Assembly (NCBI GenBank): GCA_020091685.1
Contig: CM034591.1
Location: 31,083,555 to 31,147,554 of the forward strand
Source of the DNA: Lutjanus erythropterus
Lineage: Eukaryota > Chordata > Actinopteri > Lutjaniformes > Lutjanidae
Reading direction: 5' to 3'
DNA length: 64,000 nt
Both the position numbers and the translations under genes were made by a program. Below the pieces are notes generated by a model that saw only the letters and a program-made list of their open reading frames with translations, made no database searches and was not told the origin of the DNA. Of the stretch, positions 1 through 12,415 are shown piece by piece (positions within the stretch are counted from its first letter, which is position 1; every line of letters starts with the position of its first letter).

Positions 1-1624
1 AAGCAAAATATTAAAAAAGTGAGTGGCTTCACAGAGTCCCATAAAAATTGTTGTGAGTATTTGACTGGACTACATGCTACGTAGTTGACCTCTGGACTGG
101 GAGAAGCAGATTGTGAACAGACTGTCCAATATGTCCCCGAGCCAAAAAAGCTGTTGGATGACTGTAACAACTGGATTTCTGTGAAACCTCATGAAGTGCA
201 GGGGCTGTAATATGCTTTCTAGCTTCTGCAAAGTATTGTGTGGCAAAAAAACAAGAAAGAAAAATCAAAAATGTATTTGGTTTCTGATAAATCCTCTTCA
301 AGGTGAATGGGATTCTGGTTAGAAAATGTCATTTCAACTTTTGGATAGAAAGATCTCTCCAATTTTGGACGTCCTGCTTCCTCCCTTCATCAAACATCAC
401 TGTGACCTCAAAGATTTCATAAGAAGGAAAATACACATTTTAATTGTTTTTGTAAACGAACACCATTTGAAGAAAACATCTGAAAAATCTGAACGTTACT
501 GTTTTGTAGGAATGTGAGGTTTTACAAATTAGTGAAACCCTTTACCAATCAAGCCTACCTCAGCAGTCTGTTGTTGTGTTTACATGTGTAAAATGACCTT
601 AGGGGTTAAGAGTAGAATAGAATAACTTTTCTCAGAGAGATACGGCTGTTTCATTTTATGATAAGTGTTATCTGAGAGCGATATCGCCAACATCCAATCA
701 GGGTTTAAGAAAGAAAAACAAGAAAAAGTAGACCTTTTCTAGTTTGTGACAGGCTGTTGTATGTTCTCAAATGTTTCTAAAATGTCACTTTGTTTTTGGT
801 CCTATTTTGGCCTTTTTTTCTTTTTTGCTACAGTATTTTCTTAAATGTCAATGTTTTCTGAAATGTTTTGTCTTAAGTTTAGTCAGTCTGTAGATTGGTG
901 AGTCTTCTGTTTTGTTATTTTGTTTAACAAAAGCTGAGTTGTGTTTTTTCACAGTTTCTTTTTTTCTTTTTTGCAAGCTGAATGTTTCAGTTAAGGAATA
1001 AAGCTGAAGGAAAAAAAACAGGCGATTAATTTTAAACTTTATTATACTTGTCTCCTTAAAATGCTAGTTTTCGTACTTAAAACTATCCCCTCTCATACAT
1101 ACTGAAGAAAACTTTCAGTTTCACTCACATAATAAATAAGTAAAAATGCTAATATTTCTGGTCACAAATGTGTGAACATTCTTTTTTTTCTTTAGGAAGT
1201 TGTGTATCACTAATGTACATCATTAAAGTTAATTAAAAGTGCACAGAAAATAAAAAAAATAATTGATATGACTACGACTTTATTTATAATAACTGGTTGA
1301 ATTATTCTATTGTTAAAAAGAGCCAATTAGGGAGTCAAGTACAATAAATAATCCAAAGCAAGAAAAGCGAAATTAATCATTTTTCTTTTGTCACTAAGAT
1401 TAAAAATACATCAAATTAAGCCAGTCTTCTGATGAATTTATTGTTATTTAGCTTATTTACATATTCATGAATCTTAAACAAAGGAATTTAATCAACAGTA
1501 AAGACACTCTCGCTTCTTAAATCAGACTTTATTTCCCTCTGTATTTGGTCATTGCTCCCTTCATGCTAAGTTCTTGTGCAATGCTGCTATTTTGCCTCTT
1601 TTTGTTTCAAAATAATATTACCAG

Positions 1625-1627
<3 letters not shown>
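1..1627. other. AT-rich non-coding DNA, no gene seen
   Basis: No exon, RNA gene or repeat of a family I recognise is visible here. The sequence is AT-rich with many short T- and A-runs. The two short open frames near the left end (minus 77-301 and plus 326-517) show no domain and no supporting codon pattern, so they are treated as chance. Confidence 0.6.

Positions 1628-1664
<37 letters not shown>
1628..1664. repeat. (CA)n microsatellite
   Basis: An uninterrupted CA dinucleotide run of about 18 units, followed by a short CT run. It is read directly from the sequence and is likely to be length-polymorphic. Confidence 0.95.
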
Positions 1665-1667
<3 letters not shown>

Positions 1668-2099
1668 CTCCAAGAGCAAGAAAAAAGAAAAAGCTTCAAA
1701 ACACACTACAAGGTCTAGCTGCTGAATATGTATCAAAATGTTCTTCCTAAATATCAAGCGTCTCATCAGGCTGCAGTAGTGTGGATCCAGATAAAACCAC
1801 TCTGCCCTTTTTCACCAGAGGAAAGAAGATAGTACACTTCCCAAAGCTTCAGTTGCTTCAGTACTGCAGACTGTCACTCAGTACTGGGTTAGGAGCTATT
1901 CAGAGTGGATTTTCAGATTTTTTTAAAAGATTGTAAAAGGCAAAACTTTATCTAAAAAGTATAAAAAGGAAAAAAAAAAGAGATGCAGATCTTGCATTAA
2001 GTGCAGTAGGTATCTCATTTGTGTTCCATATTTCTGAGGCCAGATCAATTTCTTCTGAAGCATTACTCTAAAAGGGAAACATGAACAGTTACAACAAAT

Positions 2100-2790
2100 A
2101 TGATTCTTGCACCAGGAGTTAGAGAGTTGTATGCAGTATCTTAGCTGTTCCTCATATTTTGTTCCTGGAATCTGCTGGAGCGACTCAACCAGTTTGGGAG
2201 TCACAGCCCCCAGAGCTCTTATTATCACTGGGACTACTGTGGATTTCACCTTCCACATCCAATCTAGTTCTTCCTTCAGCCCTTAGCATCACCTTAGCTT
2301 CTCATGCTCTTTCTTCCAGAGGTTGTTGAGGATTGCTACATCGATCACTGCTGCTGTCGTCTATTTCTTATCACCCACCAGAATGTCTAGTTGGTCAGCT
2401 AGCATCTTCTTGTCAGACTGGAAACTGAAGTCCAAAAGATCAAAGCTCTGCCATTCTCAACCACCCTTGGAGGTGTCTCCCATTTGGACATGGAGACTTT
2501 CATCCCGAATTCACTACAGATGTTCCTGTGGAGTATCGCAACCACTTGGTTATGCCTTTCAGTGAACACTTTGCCAGCTAGTATCTTACACCCTGCTACT
2601 TGTTGCCGGACTGTCTCAAGGGCATCTTTGCACAGCCTGCATCTTGGTACTTGTCTGCTGTTGCATAGAGCCCTGCTTCAACTGAGTGTCTGTTCAAGTG
2701 CTGCTATGATCAGAGCCTCTGTGCTGTCCTTTAGTCCAGCTTTTTCTAGCCATTAGTAGGATTTCTCCATCAGCCATGTTTTGTGGCTTT
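2100..2790 (-). mobile_element. Broken LINE fragment, REL-endonuclease type (R2/R4/NeSL-like)
   Basis: On the minus strand the reading frames give the C-terminal part of a teleost non-LTR retrotransposon ORF of the kind that carries a restriction-like endonuclease. In order I see a WLEKAGLKDSTEALI segment, a zinc-knuckle stretch CRLCKDALETVRQQVAGC, a SKWETPPRVVEN segment, a catalytic-core-like stretch (DILVGDKK followed by AAVIDVAI), then VVPVIIRALGAVTPKL, LQQIPG and GTAKILHTTL near 2120-2150. The order matches the family as I remember it. The piece is spread over several frames with internal stops, so it is dead. The knuckle position that is usually histidine reads as glutamine. The reverse transcriptase part is absent; the fragment is 5'-truncated, as is common for LINEs. 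Assignment between the R2, R4/Dong and NeSL groups is uncertain. Confidence 0.8.
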
Positions 2791-2879
2791 TGGGACTGAG
2801 AATATGAAGCCAACACAGCAGTGCAAAGTTGCAGTTGCAAACAGCCACTTGACTCCAAAAGCCAGTCAATCCAATAGAC

Positions 2880-3489
2880 CAGGGGTCAGCCACCTTTACT
2901 AGAGCCATTTTTAGCAAAGAAAAAAAAAAAAAGAAAATCTGCAAGGAGCCACAAAACATATTTAAGCCTCGTAATGACAGTGACTATTATGCCTAAATTA
3001 GCTTATCAACATTACTGAGAGGTTTAAATGAGCATTATTAATATATTTTATCATATGGCTGTCTGCAGCTGGCTTTTTGTGGTTATTTGGTGCTATAACT
3101 TTGCATTTCCATTACAACAATACCATGTTTTCTTGCATTTATGAACTTAGAACTACAATAAAGAAAACTGTTTGCATTTTTTGTTTTATTTACTGGGGGA
3201 TGCTCGAACCAAAAAACCCCACAAAACTAAACATCTGTAGAGAAAAAAATCCACTAGCATGTGTCGGTCGACTTTGAAATGGAGAAAATATAACAACCTG
3301 TGCAGGCCTACTTTGAGTCCTCCCAGTGTTTGTGGAAAAATGATCGTAAAAAAAATAAACAAAATGCATCATACTTTGATAATAAATAACACCTTCTAAA
3401 AATAAACAAAAAGTCAAAGCTACAGAAAGCCACTGGAGAGGGCAAAAGAGCTGCATGTGGCTCCGGAGCCACAGGTTCCTAAAAACCAT
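2880..3489. mobile_element. Non-autonomous hAT DNA transposon
   Basis: The left end begins CAGGGGTCAGCCACCTTTAC, close to the CAGGGGTCGGCAACC terminus of a large teleost hAT MITE family. The right part carries the matching GCATGTGGCTCCGGAGCCAC motif at about 3452-3471, followed by a degraded terminus. There is no transposase frame, so it is non-autonomous. It lies about 90 bp from the LINE relic. I found no clean 8-bp target duplication, and the right boundary is approximate. Confidence 0.7.
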
Positions 3490-3499
3490 AACCTAGATT

Positions 3500-3780
3500 G
3501 ACATATTAAAATGTCCAACTTTGCAGCCAAAATAAACATCTTTGCAGCCTGGTGCAAAAACTGATTTTGGTCTCTAAAGCTAATTTCCCCATTCATGACA
3601 ACTGTACAGGGCTGTATAGGGTGTGAATTGAACCTGTTTAAAAAATGGCTTAAAGTTGTCCATAATCAATTGTGTGGCTGGTTTAAGTGACAGGTGGGTT
3701 TTGTCACAGGTGGGTAGTCGTGAGGTTGTCGTTTCAGTCAGCCCACCTCAATTCCACCCACACTACCTCTCTTTCGCTCT
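3500..3780. repeat. Unclassified teleost dispersed repeat
   Basis: This stretch resembles a repeat I know from other fish sequence: a block reading roughly 'gcagcctggtgcaaaaactg', then 'ggtctctaaagctaatttcc', 'cattcatgacaactgtacag' and a downstream 'aagtgacaggtgggtt'. No terminal repeats are obvious, and the class is unknown to me. It runs into the microsatellite that follows. Identification is from memory only. Confidence 0.45.
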
Positions 3781-3789
3781 CTTCCCATA

Positions 3790-3822
<33 letters not shown>

Positions 3823-3842
3823 GTATATATATATATATATAT
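3790..3842. repeat. (GT)n(AT)n compound microsatellite
   Basis: About eleven GT units pass directly into an AT/GT-AT tract. The small overlapping open frames here (CVCVCVYIYMYIYIYI-type) are translations of this tract, not genes. Confidence 0.95.
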
Positions 3843-3849
3843 TTGTTTA

Positions 3850-3990
3850 ATTTTATTTTTCTATTGCTTTAAACTGTATAGTTGTTTTATGCCTTTTAAT
3901 CTGTTCTTGTATTTTATTTCTGTACAGCACTTTGGTCCACTGTGGTTGCTTATAAAGTGCTTTACAAATAAAGTTGGATTGGATTGGATT
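3850..3990 (+). mobile_element. LINE 3' tail (L2/CR1/Rex1-like)
   Basis: The piece 'ctgtacagcactttggtcca ... ataaagtgctttacaaataa' ending in a TTGGA repeat has the shape of the 3' end of teleost LINEs: a conserved stem followed by short tandem tail repeats. No coding part is present. Similar tails recur at 8655, 14820, 33908 and 43527. Confidence 0.55.
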
Positions 3991-4044
3991 GTTTTTTAAG
4001 ATGAAGAAGCGTCTTCTGATTAAATAGCTAGCAACCTTCAGCAT

Positions 4045-5429
4045 TTATTGACAGGACACTTTCACCACTAAAATGAGGGTCAGTGCTAGTTTGCAGTATG
4101 CTGAACTGATGCAGTAATTGGGAAAATAGGTTTAGTTTTTGTGGCTTTATTTTTAAATCAGGTCTATAAGACACAGGAATGTACAGTAACTGGCAATCAA
4201 TCATTAATTACTGTCATACCTCTGGTATTGCTGAAATAGTAGAGTTAAATAAAATCACAAACTATTTTTAATGGTTTAATCATACTGTGTGTTATTTTAC
4301 AGTATTTAAAATGCAGGGACGTGTGTGCAGTCTGGGTATGCAGGTCTGTTCATATCAGTGTTCAGCTCTTCTAAAATAACTGCTTTGCTGCGTCTCTTCA
4401 AACACCAGGAGCTGTAGGTCTGTAATCAGAGGTGGTCAATCACATCAGAGATGACCAAATAGCCTGATATCATCTAAATGCAGATTACATTCATTATCAT
4501 CCTACACACTTTCACTGAACTCTGTCTTCTTTTTCTCTTTTCTTTATCTTATCATCATCTCTCTGTCTCTCTCCTTCCTCAAATCTTTGTCCATCCCTCC
4601 AATCTTTTATTTCCTCTTGCCTCATCCTCTCTACCATCCACCCCTGCTTTATGATCACTTCAACAATGACTGATAATAAGAGAGGAAAATCACTGATCTA
4701 AAACAGAGCATGAATAATTTGTGGATTCTTGTTTGGTCTCTCAGACGTGTCGCCTGTTTGTTGTTGTGTGACAGTGTAGCATTTGTGATTTTTGTTTACC
4801 GTCTGGCCCGTGGAGGATGGCTTTTTTTTGCAGATCAGAGGGAGATGTAATCTCACAGTCGGCAGAGGCTCGTATGTGTGTTTTTCTATGAATGCATATG
4901 TTTGTGTGTCTGACTAACATCTCATAGCTCTGCAGCAGTACTGGTCAGCATGCAAGGTGTCACTAAAAGTCATTTCTTACCAGTGGTAGGGACAGATACA
5001 TCCCCTACTGCTGCTCTTCCACAATCACACACACCTTGACAAAGAAGCTTTGAAGAATGTCAATTACTCGTCCTTCAAGAATCTTTATCTGTCTCTTAAA
5101 AATCACAGCGTTGGTGTCTCCCGGTGCGATGGTTTCCCTGCAGCGCCGACATCCTGGCGACAACGGCTCTTTGATATTCTGTTGTTCCAGACCGAATCAG
5201 AAATTAGCAGCCGTGCCAGATTCCTTTGGCAGAAATGTTGTGGCAAGAGATGAGGGGGGAAACAGAGCGGGAGTGAGGAAACACAAATGATGGAGGGGAA
5301 AGATAAGCAAAAAATGGACATCAGCAGGGTGGTTAGATACAAGCAGGATACGGTTGCGGATTTATTTGTCAGATCAGAAGAAGAGTTTTAGGAGAGACGG
5401 GAGAAAAGAGTATAGTTTTTGAAATTCAT
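4045..5429. other. Non-coding DNA, no gene seen
   Basis: No exon or repeat of a known family is seen. A CT-rich stretch lies at about 4520-4640. The block at 5100-5260 is less AT-rich and more complex than its surroundings and could be conserved non-coding sequence. The overlapping short frames there, on both strands, show no domain. Confidence 0.5.
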
Positions 5430-5500
5430 AACCATGAATGGTAAGGTTGCTGGTTTGAATCCTTGATCTACTTCGTGAATGTGACTGAGGCGGTGACTGA
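5430..5500 (+). mobile_element. Possible tRNA-derived SINE fragment
   Basis: The segment 'aaggttgctggtttgaatcc' resembles the anticodon-arm-to-B-box part of fish tRNA-derived SINEs (B box GGTTCGAATCC, here with one change). No A box or tail can be defined, so only a relic is proposed. Confidence 0.35.
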
Positions 5501-5574
5501 GGAAATGGTTTTATTTCCCAGCAATAGACTGCACATAATTCTCAAATACCCCAGTGGGACAGGTCACTGATCAG

Positions 5575-6295
5575 CAGTGTTGGGTCAGATTACTTTGAAA
5601 TGTAGTCGGTTACTGAATACAAATTGAGCCTTTGCTAAGCCCCGCCATTCTTACTATTGTTATGTCTGTCAAGCTTTCCATTCTTGCGCTGCATCATACA
5701 CAGTTTACAATGATGACAGTGGCAGATTAAACATTGAAATTGGCAGTAATTTTTGAAACACTAGTTCTTCCACAGAGAAGTAAATAAAAGCAGGCTGCTC
5801 ATTTCTACCTTATGACAGTGGATTTTGACGGCTGAAATGATGACTCGCGGGAAGATGTCATGAGTATAGCTTGCTAATTTCAAGCTAATGCTAATGTTTG
5901 CACTCTGAATAGGCTGAGACGTCTTCACTGGACTTTTTCACGTTTTCCGTCTGAAACATCTTGAAAGAATCCTTTAAAAATGTCTGAAATACTGACTCAG
6001 CTGACGCCATAATGTTATGCTAAAAGACTGAGGGTAAATCTACATGCAGCAGATACAGGTCGGGTGGTGAAATATGACAGCATGTGATTCCATATGTCAG
6101 ACGCGCTTTTCATGAGTTAATAAAAAAGTGCGTTGTCATAAAAACGTCATCGCCATATTTTAAAGACGTAATCAAGAAATTCTTCACAATGTAACTACTT
6201 TACAAACTTTTTCAAAACCAATCTGGGCTCATTACAATTACCTATTTTTTGTAATCTGATGCCAAGTACATGTAACCTTTTACTTCCCAACTCTG
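5575..6295. mobile_element. Non-autonomous hAT MITE with 8-bp target duplication
   Basis: The left end is CAGTGTTGGGTCAGATTACT and the right end is TTTTACTTCCCAACTCTG, so the outermost bases form an imperfect inverted repeat of the CAG-GTTGGG hAT type. The flanks are CTGATCAG (5567-5574) and CTGATAAA (6296-6303), matching at 6 of 8 positions, as expected for an aged hAT duplication. The interior (about 720 bp) has no transposase frame. The inner ends also carry the 'taatctg/attac' motifs typical of this teleost family. Confidence 0.85.
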
Positions 6296-6303
6296 CTGAT
6301 AAA

Positions 6304-7207
6304 CACTATAATTGCAAATAAGTGTGTGTGTGGCCAAAAATTAAACTTAAACCATGTGTTTGTAGGAATTTCTTTCTGTCCAAATGCTCAAATAATGACC
6401 AATTTATCAGATAGAAGAGATATTTGTGTGAGTGCTCAGCTGTTCATCTGGCATTCCTTGCAGAGTTTTGCTGCCACGTCGCAGCCTTGGTAAGCAGGTG
6501 TAAATCTAGTATAATGTGACTGGTTAGTGTATTATATTATCCAGCATGAATTATGAGCCAACACCCCTCTCAGTCAGCTCTGAGCAAGAGGCAGATGGAT
6601 GGGTCAGACCAAAGATTTAAATGTTGGTCCTGGAGGAAGCGGTGCATTACTCAGCATGCATACCATTATAAAGTCAAACATGCACAGGCAACATACAAAC
6701 ACACACAGAGAAAACACACACAAACACACACATTCCTATCTCACTCACGCCCACGTGGATTCACACATAAGAATGATGAAATTGGTTATGATTGGCTTTG
6801 CCCCCTGAAAATCCGAGCGACACTGACCTGCCTCCATTTTTGAGCTTTTCTAATAATGTTGGTCTTACCTGAACCTTATTGAGAGCACTCGGGTCTTTGC
6901 AGCAAATAAAAGACAACCTCCACCTCATCCATGTCGTCGTTTTCATTCCCCTCTGCTATAGCCTTGATTATTATTGCTCGCCGCCATAGACAGTCACTGG
7001 AGGGTCACCACAAAATGAGCCACACAAAGGATTAACTGGATATGGACGGGGTGTGACAGGCCACTTGGAAGTTGAACTGCTGTTTTGAAGACGGCACATG
7101 TCCTCTCCCACTGGTGCGGTGAAGTTGGTGCAGTGCTTTATAAAATAATGGTCTGTTGGCAATATTGGTTTGTTGGTTGGTCAGTTGGTCCATCATGAAG
7201 TTTTGTA
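6304..7207. other. Non-coding DNA, no gene seen
   Basis: Only a loose CA-rich patch (about 6690-6750) stands out. The 96-codon frame at 6553-6843 runs through this patch, which explains its HTQTHTF-like composition, so it is not called as a gene. Confidence 0.5.
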
Positions 7208-7400
7208 TGAACATTTATGGTCCTCAGAGGTGTATGTTGATTCCCCAGACTTCTCCTCTAACACCGTTATGAGGTTTATATATTGTGGTTCTGAGTGAAA
7301 TATCTCAACATCTGTTAGATCGATTGAGCAAATCTTTGTTTCAAACATTTATGTTACCCTCAGAATTAATTGGCAATTTTTCATCTAGCGCTGCCAAAAA
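7208..7400 (+). repeat. Dispersed teleost repeat with two diverged sub-units
   Basis: I recognise the phrases 'ggttctgagtgaaatatctc', 'tcagaattaattggc' and 'tttcatctagcgctgcc', which belong to a repeat common in fish genomes. Two sub-units are visible. Each begins 'acatttatg' and ends near a 'cTctaacacc/ctagcgctgcc' motif, and the starts are about 125 bp apart. The class is unknown; there is no coding capacity. Confidence 0.55.
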
Positions 7401-9078
7401 AGGCTAAAATATCTGGTCAGAAGTAAAAGAATGAGCAAGAACCGTTGCTTGTCTGAATGCATCCTGGGACAAAAACACATAGACATCATACTTCCAGTGC
7501 CTAACATTAACTTTTTAAGGGAGAAAGTGATGACATCACTGACATGAGTGTTGAGCGTGTTGTCTTTCTAATTACACATCTTCACAATCTTATACTTATA
7601 CAGTTTTTTGACAAACAACAACTGCCTTAAAAATTTGCTTTTAAATTGACAAACATCATATGTTTTATTCATGGCACAATTCAAACAGGATCGAAACATA
7701 TTTGCCTCCCACCATTGGCTCTAGTTCATATTTTCTCTAAAGTTAGGTCCCATGAGGGTCCAGCAGAAAGGTGGGGTCTTCAGCTCTCTATTATGTGGAT
7801 ATCATGGTAGTGTAAACACAAATGTTACAAATGATACTAATTAAGGTTCTCTTCGGTTCAGGTCAAACAGAGTCAGGGTGCCTAGGCTCTGATACACTAA
7901 TTAGAAAAAGACCTTATTTAGTATCATTGGTAACACCTGTGTTAACCATATTTCATATCAGTTTGGCTGCCATGAAAAATGTCTTTTGTGCATTTGGTCC
8001 TTCTGATCTACAAGTCAGTTCCTCTCATAGTAAGAGCTTTTAGAGAGAAAGAGAGAGAGGAGGGAAATGGGAGATGTGTTAAATCGACTTGAGATTCTCT
8101 GGGGATGGAGAAATATGAAAAAATCAGCACAGCTGTGAACAGAAAAAAATACCATAAGCAAACTCATTTTTATCACAGTGACCTGGCATTTACAAGACGA
8201 CAACCTTTATAGAAATTTAATTCACCTGTTCTCCGGGCCGTCTTTAATTTCTGACCTTTCGACTCTTTTGTCAAAACAGCTCAATAACACTTATTTAGAT
8301 TTGATAAGGCATGTAAAATTTCATTTGTACTAGGAAATTAAAAGAACTGTGATATTTATCATTAAAAATTTAAATGCACTGTGAATTATCAACATCCACA
8401 CGAGACTGTTAGTTCCCAGAATTAACTACAATCAATAAAAATGGGTTGTTGAATAATTGTTGTAAATACTGATGTGCTTATACATCAGTATATCACTTGT
8501 TTTAATTCATTAGTCTGAAAGAGTAAGTTTGAAATCCATGAGTCCATACCGACAACCTTTATGAGTCAGGGTAGTGTGGAACAGAGGTTGTTGCAGAGGT
8601 TAAGGCGAGGTAGTGTGCACAGTTTGATGGTGATGAATCTGAAATATAAAATAAAATGTGCTGTATATGACAGAATCAACACATTTTGTGCTATATAAAT
8701 AAAATTGAATTCATTAGAATGTCAGCATAACAATAAAAGCCGCCGGTCTATGAGACAAATGGTTCAATCGAATGAAGAATACTGTGCAAACAAACTCAAA
8801 GAAAACAAAAGATAAGCAATCAACATTTAGAACAAGGTTTTTCTCACATATAGACACACACACAGACACACATTCAAACTCACATTCACACTCACACAGA
8901 GCTGGGGTCAACCTGAGTGAAGGAGGCAGGCTGCCCAGCTAATTAATTTTACACGACAAAAGATCAGTATCTCAATGTCACAGCCTGCAGGACGCAACAG
9001 CACACACACCTGCCCAGAAACACTGTTTATAAAAGGTCTATGTTGGTATAATGTTAAAAGGACATGAAACAGCATGTC

Positions 9079-9082
<4 letters not shown>
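7401..9082. other. Non-coding DNA, no gene seen
   Basis: No exon is recognised. CA/CT-rich tracts occur at about 8855-8897 and a GA-rich tract at 8043-8060. A short LINE tail at 8655-8706 is listed separately. Confidence 0.5.
8655..8706 (+). mobile_element. Short LINE 3' tail relic
   Basis: 'gtgctatataaataaaattg' is the typical end of Rex1/L2-like LINE tails in teleosts. Only about 50 bp can be tied to the family, so the call is tentative. Confidence 0.4.

Positions 9083-9157
<75 letters not shown>
9083..9157. repeat. Long (GT)n microsatellite
   Basis: About 37 uninterrupted GT units, the longest pure dinucleotide run in the window. It has potential to form Z-DNA and is likely to be highly polymorphic. 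Confidence 0.97.
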
Positions 9158-9159
<2 letters not shown>

Positions 9160-12100
9160 GACAGAGTGCTAGCGAGAGAAATAGAACTGGTCAAAGGACG
9201 TATCGAAATTTCCTTTAATATGTTGTGTTGGTAATGTTAATGGACTAACATTTTTGTGAGTAGTTTTTGGACATTTTTCGTATTTTGACAAGGAGGTTTT
9301 AGCCAGTGTGTGGTTTGGTTTAGCCCTCTAAACACTTTTGTTGATGTTTATCATGCTTTAATTGTCACAAGCAGATATTTTAGGGAAAACATGAAATGAA
9401 AGAGGCTGTAGGTGAGTGTTTTGCACAAATGTTCATTATAAACACTTTGCTGTTAACAAAATCAGGGCAACATTCCCTTTATTTCAAACATACTATGTGC
9501 TATTGCATGTCATTTCTAATAGACAGGGTTGGATTTTGCTCCTTCCACGTTCAGCTTTTGCTGACTGTACTGACTGTGTGTGTGCGCGTGTGTTTGGTCC
9601 TCATTATTACTCGTCTAAAGTCCATTTATGCATCAAGATTAGTCCCTTCAACTGAAGGTTATTGTGTGTAATTGTATGTCTTTACTGTAAATAATATATT
9701 TATAATACATAACAGAATCTTTCAATTTATAAAACCTTTTTGTTCAGTTTCAGTGTGTCCAAGCTTTAAGTGGTATCTGGGTAACATACACTATAAAATT
9801 GTAAGACTATTATGTGAGCAGATATACTCGTGCAATAGTGAATGATTCCATTCATTCCAAACATTTTCAGATACAGTCACAGCAGCAGGTACAGTCAGCA
9901 CCTCAAATAAACAAGCACAGTATTAAAAAAAAATGCAAAACCATCTGGGTGACCTACATTTTAAAACTCAGTAAACCAAAGATCTATTATATTCAACACA
10001 AACACTGCTTTTTCACTGGCAAGGTCCAATAAATGCAGTCCAATCACATATTCAGCCCAAAACACACAATCAGATCCATAAATACTTCTCAAAATGCACA
10101 AGATCAGCCAGATGTTTACACTCCATTGATGCCAAGCATGTCCAGATACAGGACAGGAGGACATAGGAGCCCTGTCCAGAGCCCACAACAGCCAATGAGA
10201 GTCAGAGCTGAAAGAAAGCCTGCCTCTCTTTTCCCATGTATAGACAGAGCCAGTTTCAACAGATTGTGCAGATGAGTTGTTCTCCAATGAAATCCAGGTT
10301 TTATATATATATAAAATAAAACCAGAGTATGGAAATTAGATGCATTTAATGTGAGCTGCTTCTTATATGTGATGTTTTTGAACCACAGCCCACCAAGGGA
10401 TGCAGCACAATACCGTATTTATGCTTCAGTTGTTCTCAAGCAAGCAGTTCTTGTGATCCCCTAGTAACATTATTTTAGAAAACGCCCAGAGACACTCTTA
10501 GAAAAATGTGTAGATTTTCATTTTCTGTGGTATTGTAATCACATTTAAATTATGACAAGGTAAGGCTATATACTTTGGTCTCATTATGTTTTTCAGCTAA
10601 TGAGTCACAGTTTTAGTCATCTACAGGCATATTTTTACATTTTAAAAAATTCAGGATGAAATAAAAGAAACTATTAAAACTATTAAAATGTATTATTATG
10701 CAATGCCAGTAGCGTTAACTGTGATTCTGACCGGGGAAAAAAACTTAGTGTTACCTTTCAAAAGAGACCAAGACCATGCGTGTACTCCCCATGATTCAAA
10801 ACCAGCTTTCCATTTACTTTGGGTATAATTTGGATAGGCATTTTTCAAGAAAAATATGCATACCTCGTATATTAAAAGGGTGGTGGGTTTCTGACAGTTC
10901 ATAAAACTTTAGCTGGAGTTAAGTTTAGCTTAAAATAAAAATAGAGAGAGTGAGATGAAAAGCACAGTTTGAGGATGTGGACATAAACTTATTTTTATAT
11001 TTGATAATATTAAGTCATTTGGATGCTTTGTAGAGAAAATAAAACATTTTCCTCATTAAATATAACTTCCTGTATAAACCATTATAGTTAGTACCATAGT
11101 TTATTCAGTAGTCCAACCACCAAACACACCATATTTGCCTTCACAAAATCAGAACAATATGTATTATGTCTAAAAGTGTTTTCATATATTTCAAAATATG
11201 ATGACTGCGAGGGCCCTGGGTTAAAGAAATTCATAATTGTGCAAACTAGGCATCACCTGACCTCGGGAGTTCTTCTCAGTGTTAGTAATAAGAATTTGTG
11301 AATTTGGCTGTAGGGATGGAGTGAGCGGCTAATAACAGAGACAGCAGCAGTGCAGGCAGACATCATAGAGGCTCAGGCCTGCCCTCTAACAGTCAGCTCT
11401 CATTATCTCAGCGTCTCTGTCCCTGCACTCACTGCTGCTACCTACTGCCACCACTGAAACAAAGGAGGTCAGCACACACACAGGAGGATGGAGGAGAGAA
11501 GGAGGAGATGGGAAAAGATTTAAAATGAGTGAGAGTAAAGAAGTTAAAGAGTGGGGAAAGTGAACATGAGGTGCAGAGGAGAAAATAAGAGAAAAAAACA
11601 AGAAGACCCTCCTAAAGCAACGGAAAAAAAGAGGGTAAAATTATAAATATCTGGTCTCAGATTCAAATCCCAGGGAGGAGTCGAGGGTGTGCTGTGAATG
11701 ACAGAAGGAAATGAAAGGAGCTGTAACTTGGTCGTAGACAGGCAGCAAAAGAACAAACCTGACAACCCTGAGTGTGCACATCAGGATTAATGAAAAGGAT
11801 GGATGCCTTAAATGGCAAACACTCTCTCCCTTTGAATGTTGAATGACTCCTGATATGAACGACTGCCATCTTGACAGTGAAACTTGAAAGGTGATAATAT
11901 ATGGGCAATTTTTCAAGGAAGTGAGAAAAGGCAATAATACTTTCGGCTTTTATTGGAAGTGGCAGATGGAATAAAACTGCTGTGGATTACCAAGTGGGTC
12001 ATAATGAACAAAATGTAATGAAAAATCACATTTGGCCATAATCCTGGGCAAAATTATTTTTTTTATTATCATTATTCATTGCTTGATTTTTTCTCTTTTT

Positions 12101-12403
12101 TTTTCTTTTTTTACTTTTTCACAGCCTGAGTGGATTAATAGAAAGGAAAATGTCCAAATACAAAAAGTAGGCATAATGGTTGGGCCCAGTTGTGTCCGGT
12201 GTTTAAGGTCTCAGTGTCTTCAAAATGCCTTTAAAATCACTATTGTTTAACAGTAGGTTGTCTCAACTTAAAGAAATTACAAGGAGTTTTTAACTGGTTA
12301 TGAAACTGGTAACAGTATTTCTCTATAGTAATAATGGTTGCTACCAGGTCGGATTCTCCTTGAAATCCAGTGAAATAAGCCTGTTTACATTTTCCTAGGC
12401 AAG
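9158..12403. other. Non-coding DNA, no gene seen
   Basis: Over 3 kb without a recognised exon or repeat family. Frames of up to 108 codons (for example minus 9961-10287) have no domain I can name. The region around 11330-11470 is less AT-rich and more complex than its flanks. A poly-T/TTC-rich tract lies at 12055-12120. Confidence 0.5.
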
Positions 12404-12415
12404 GTTACAGTGAGT

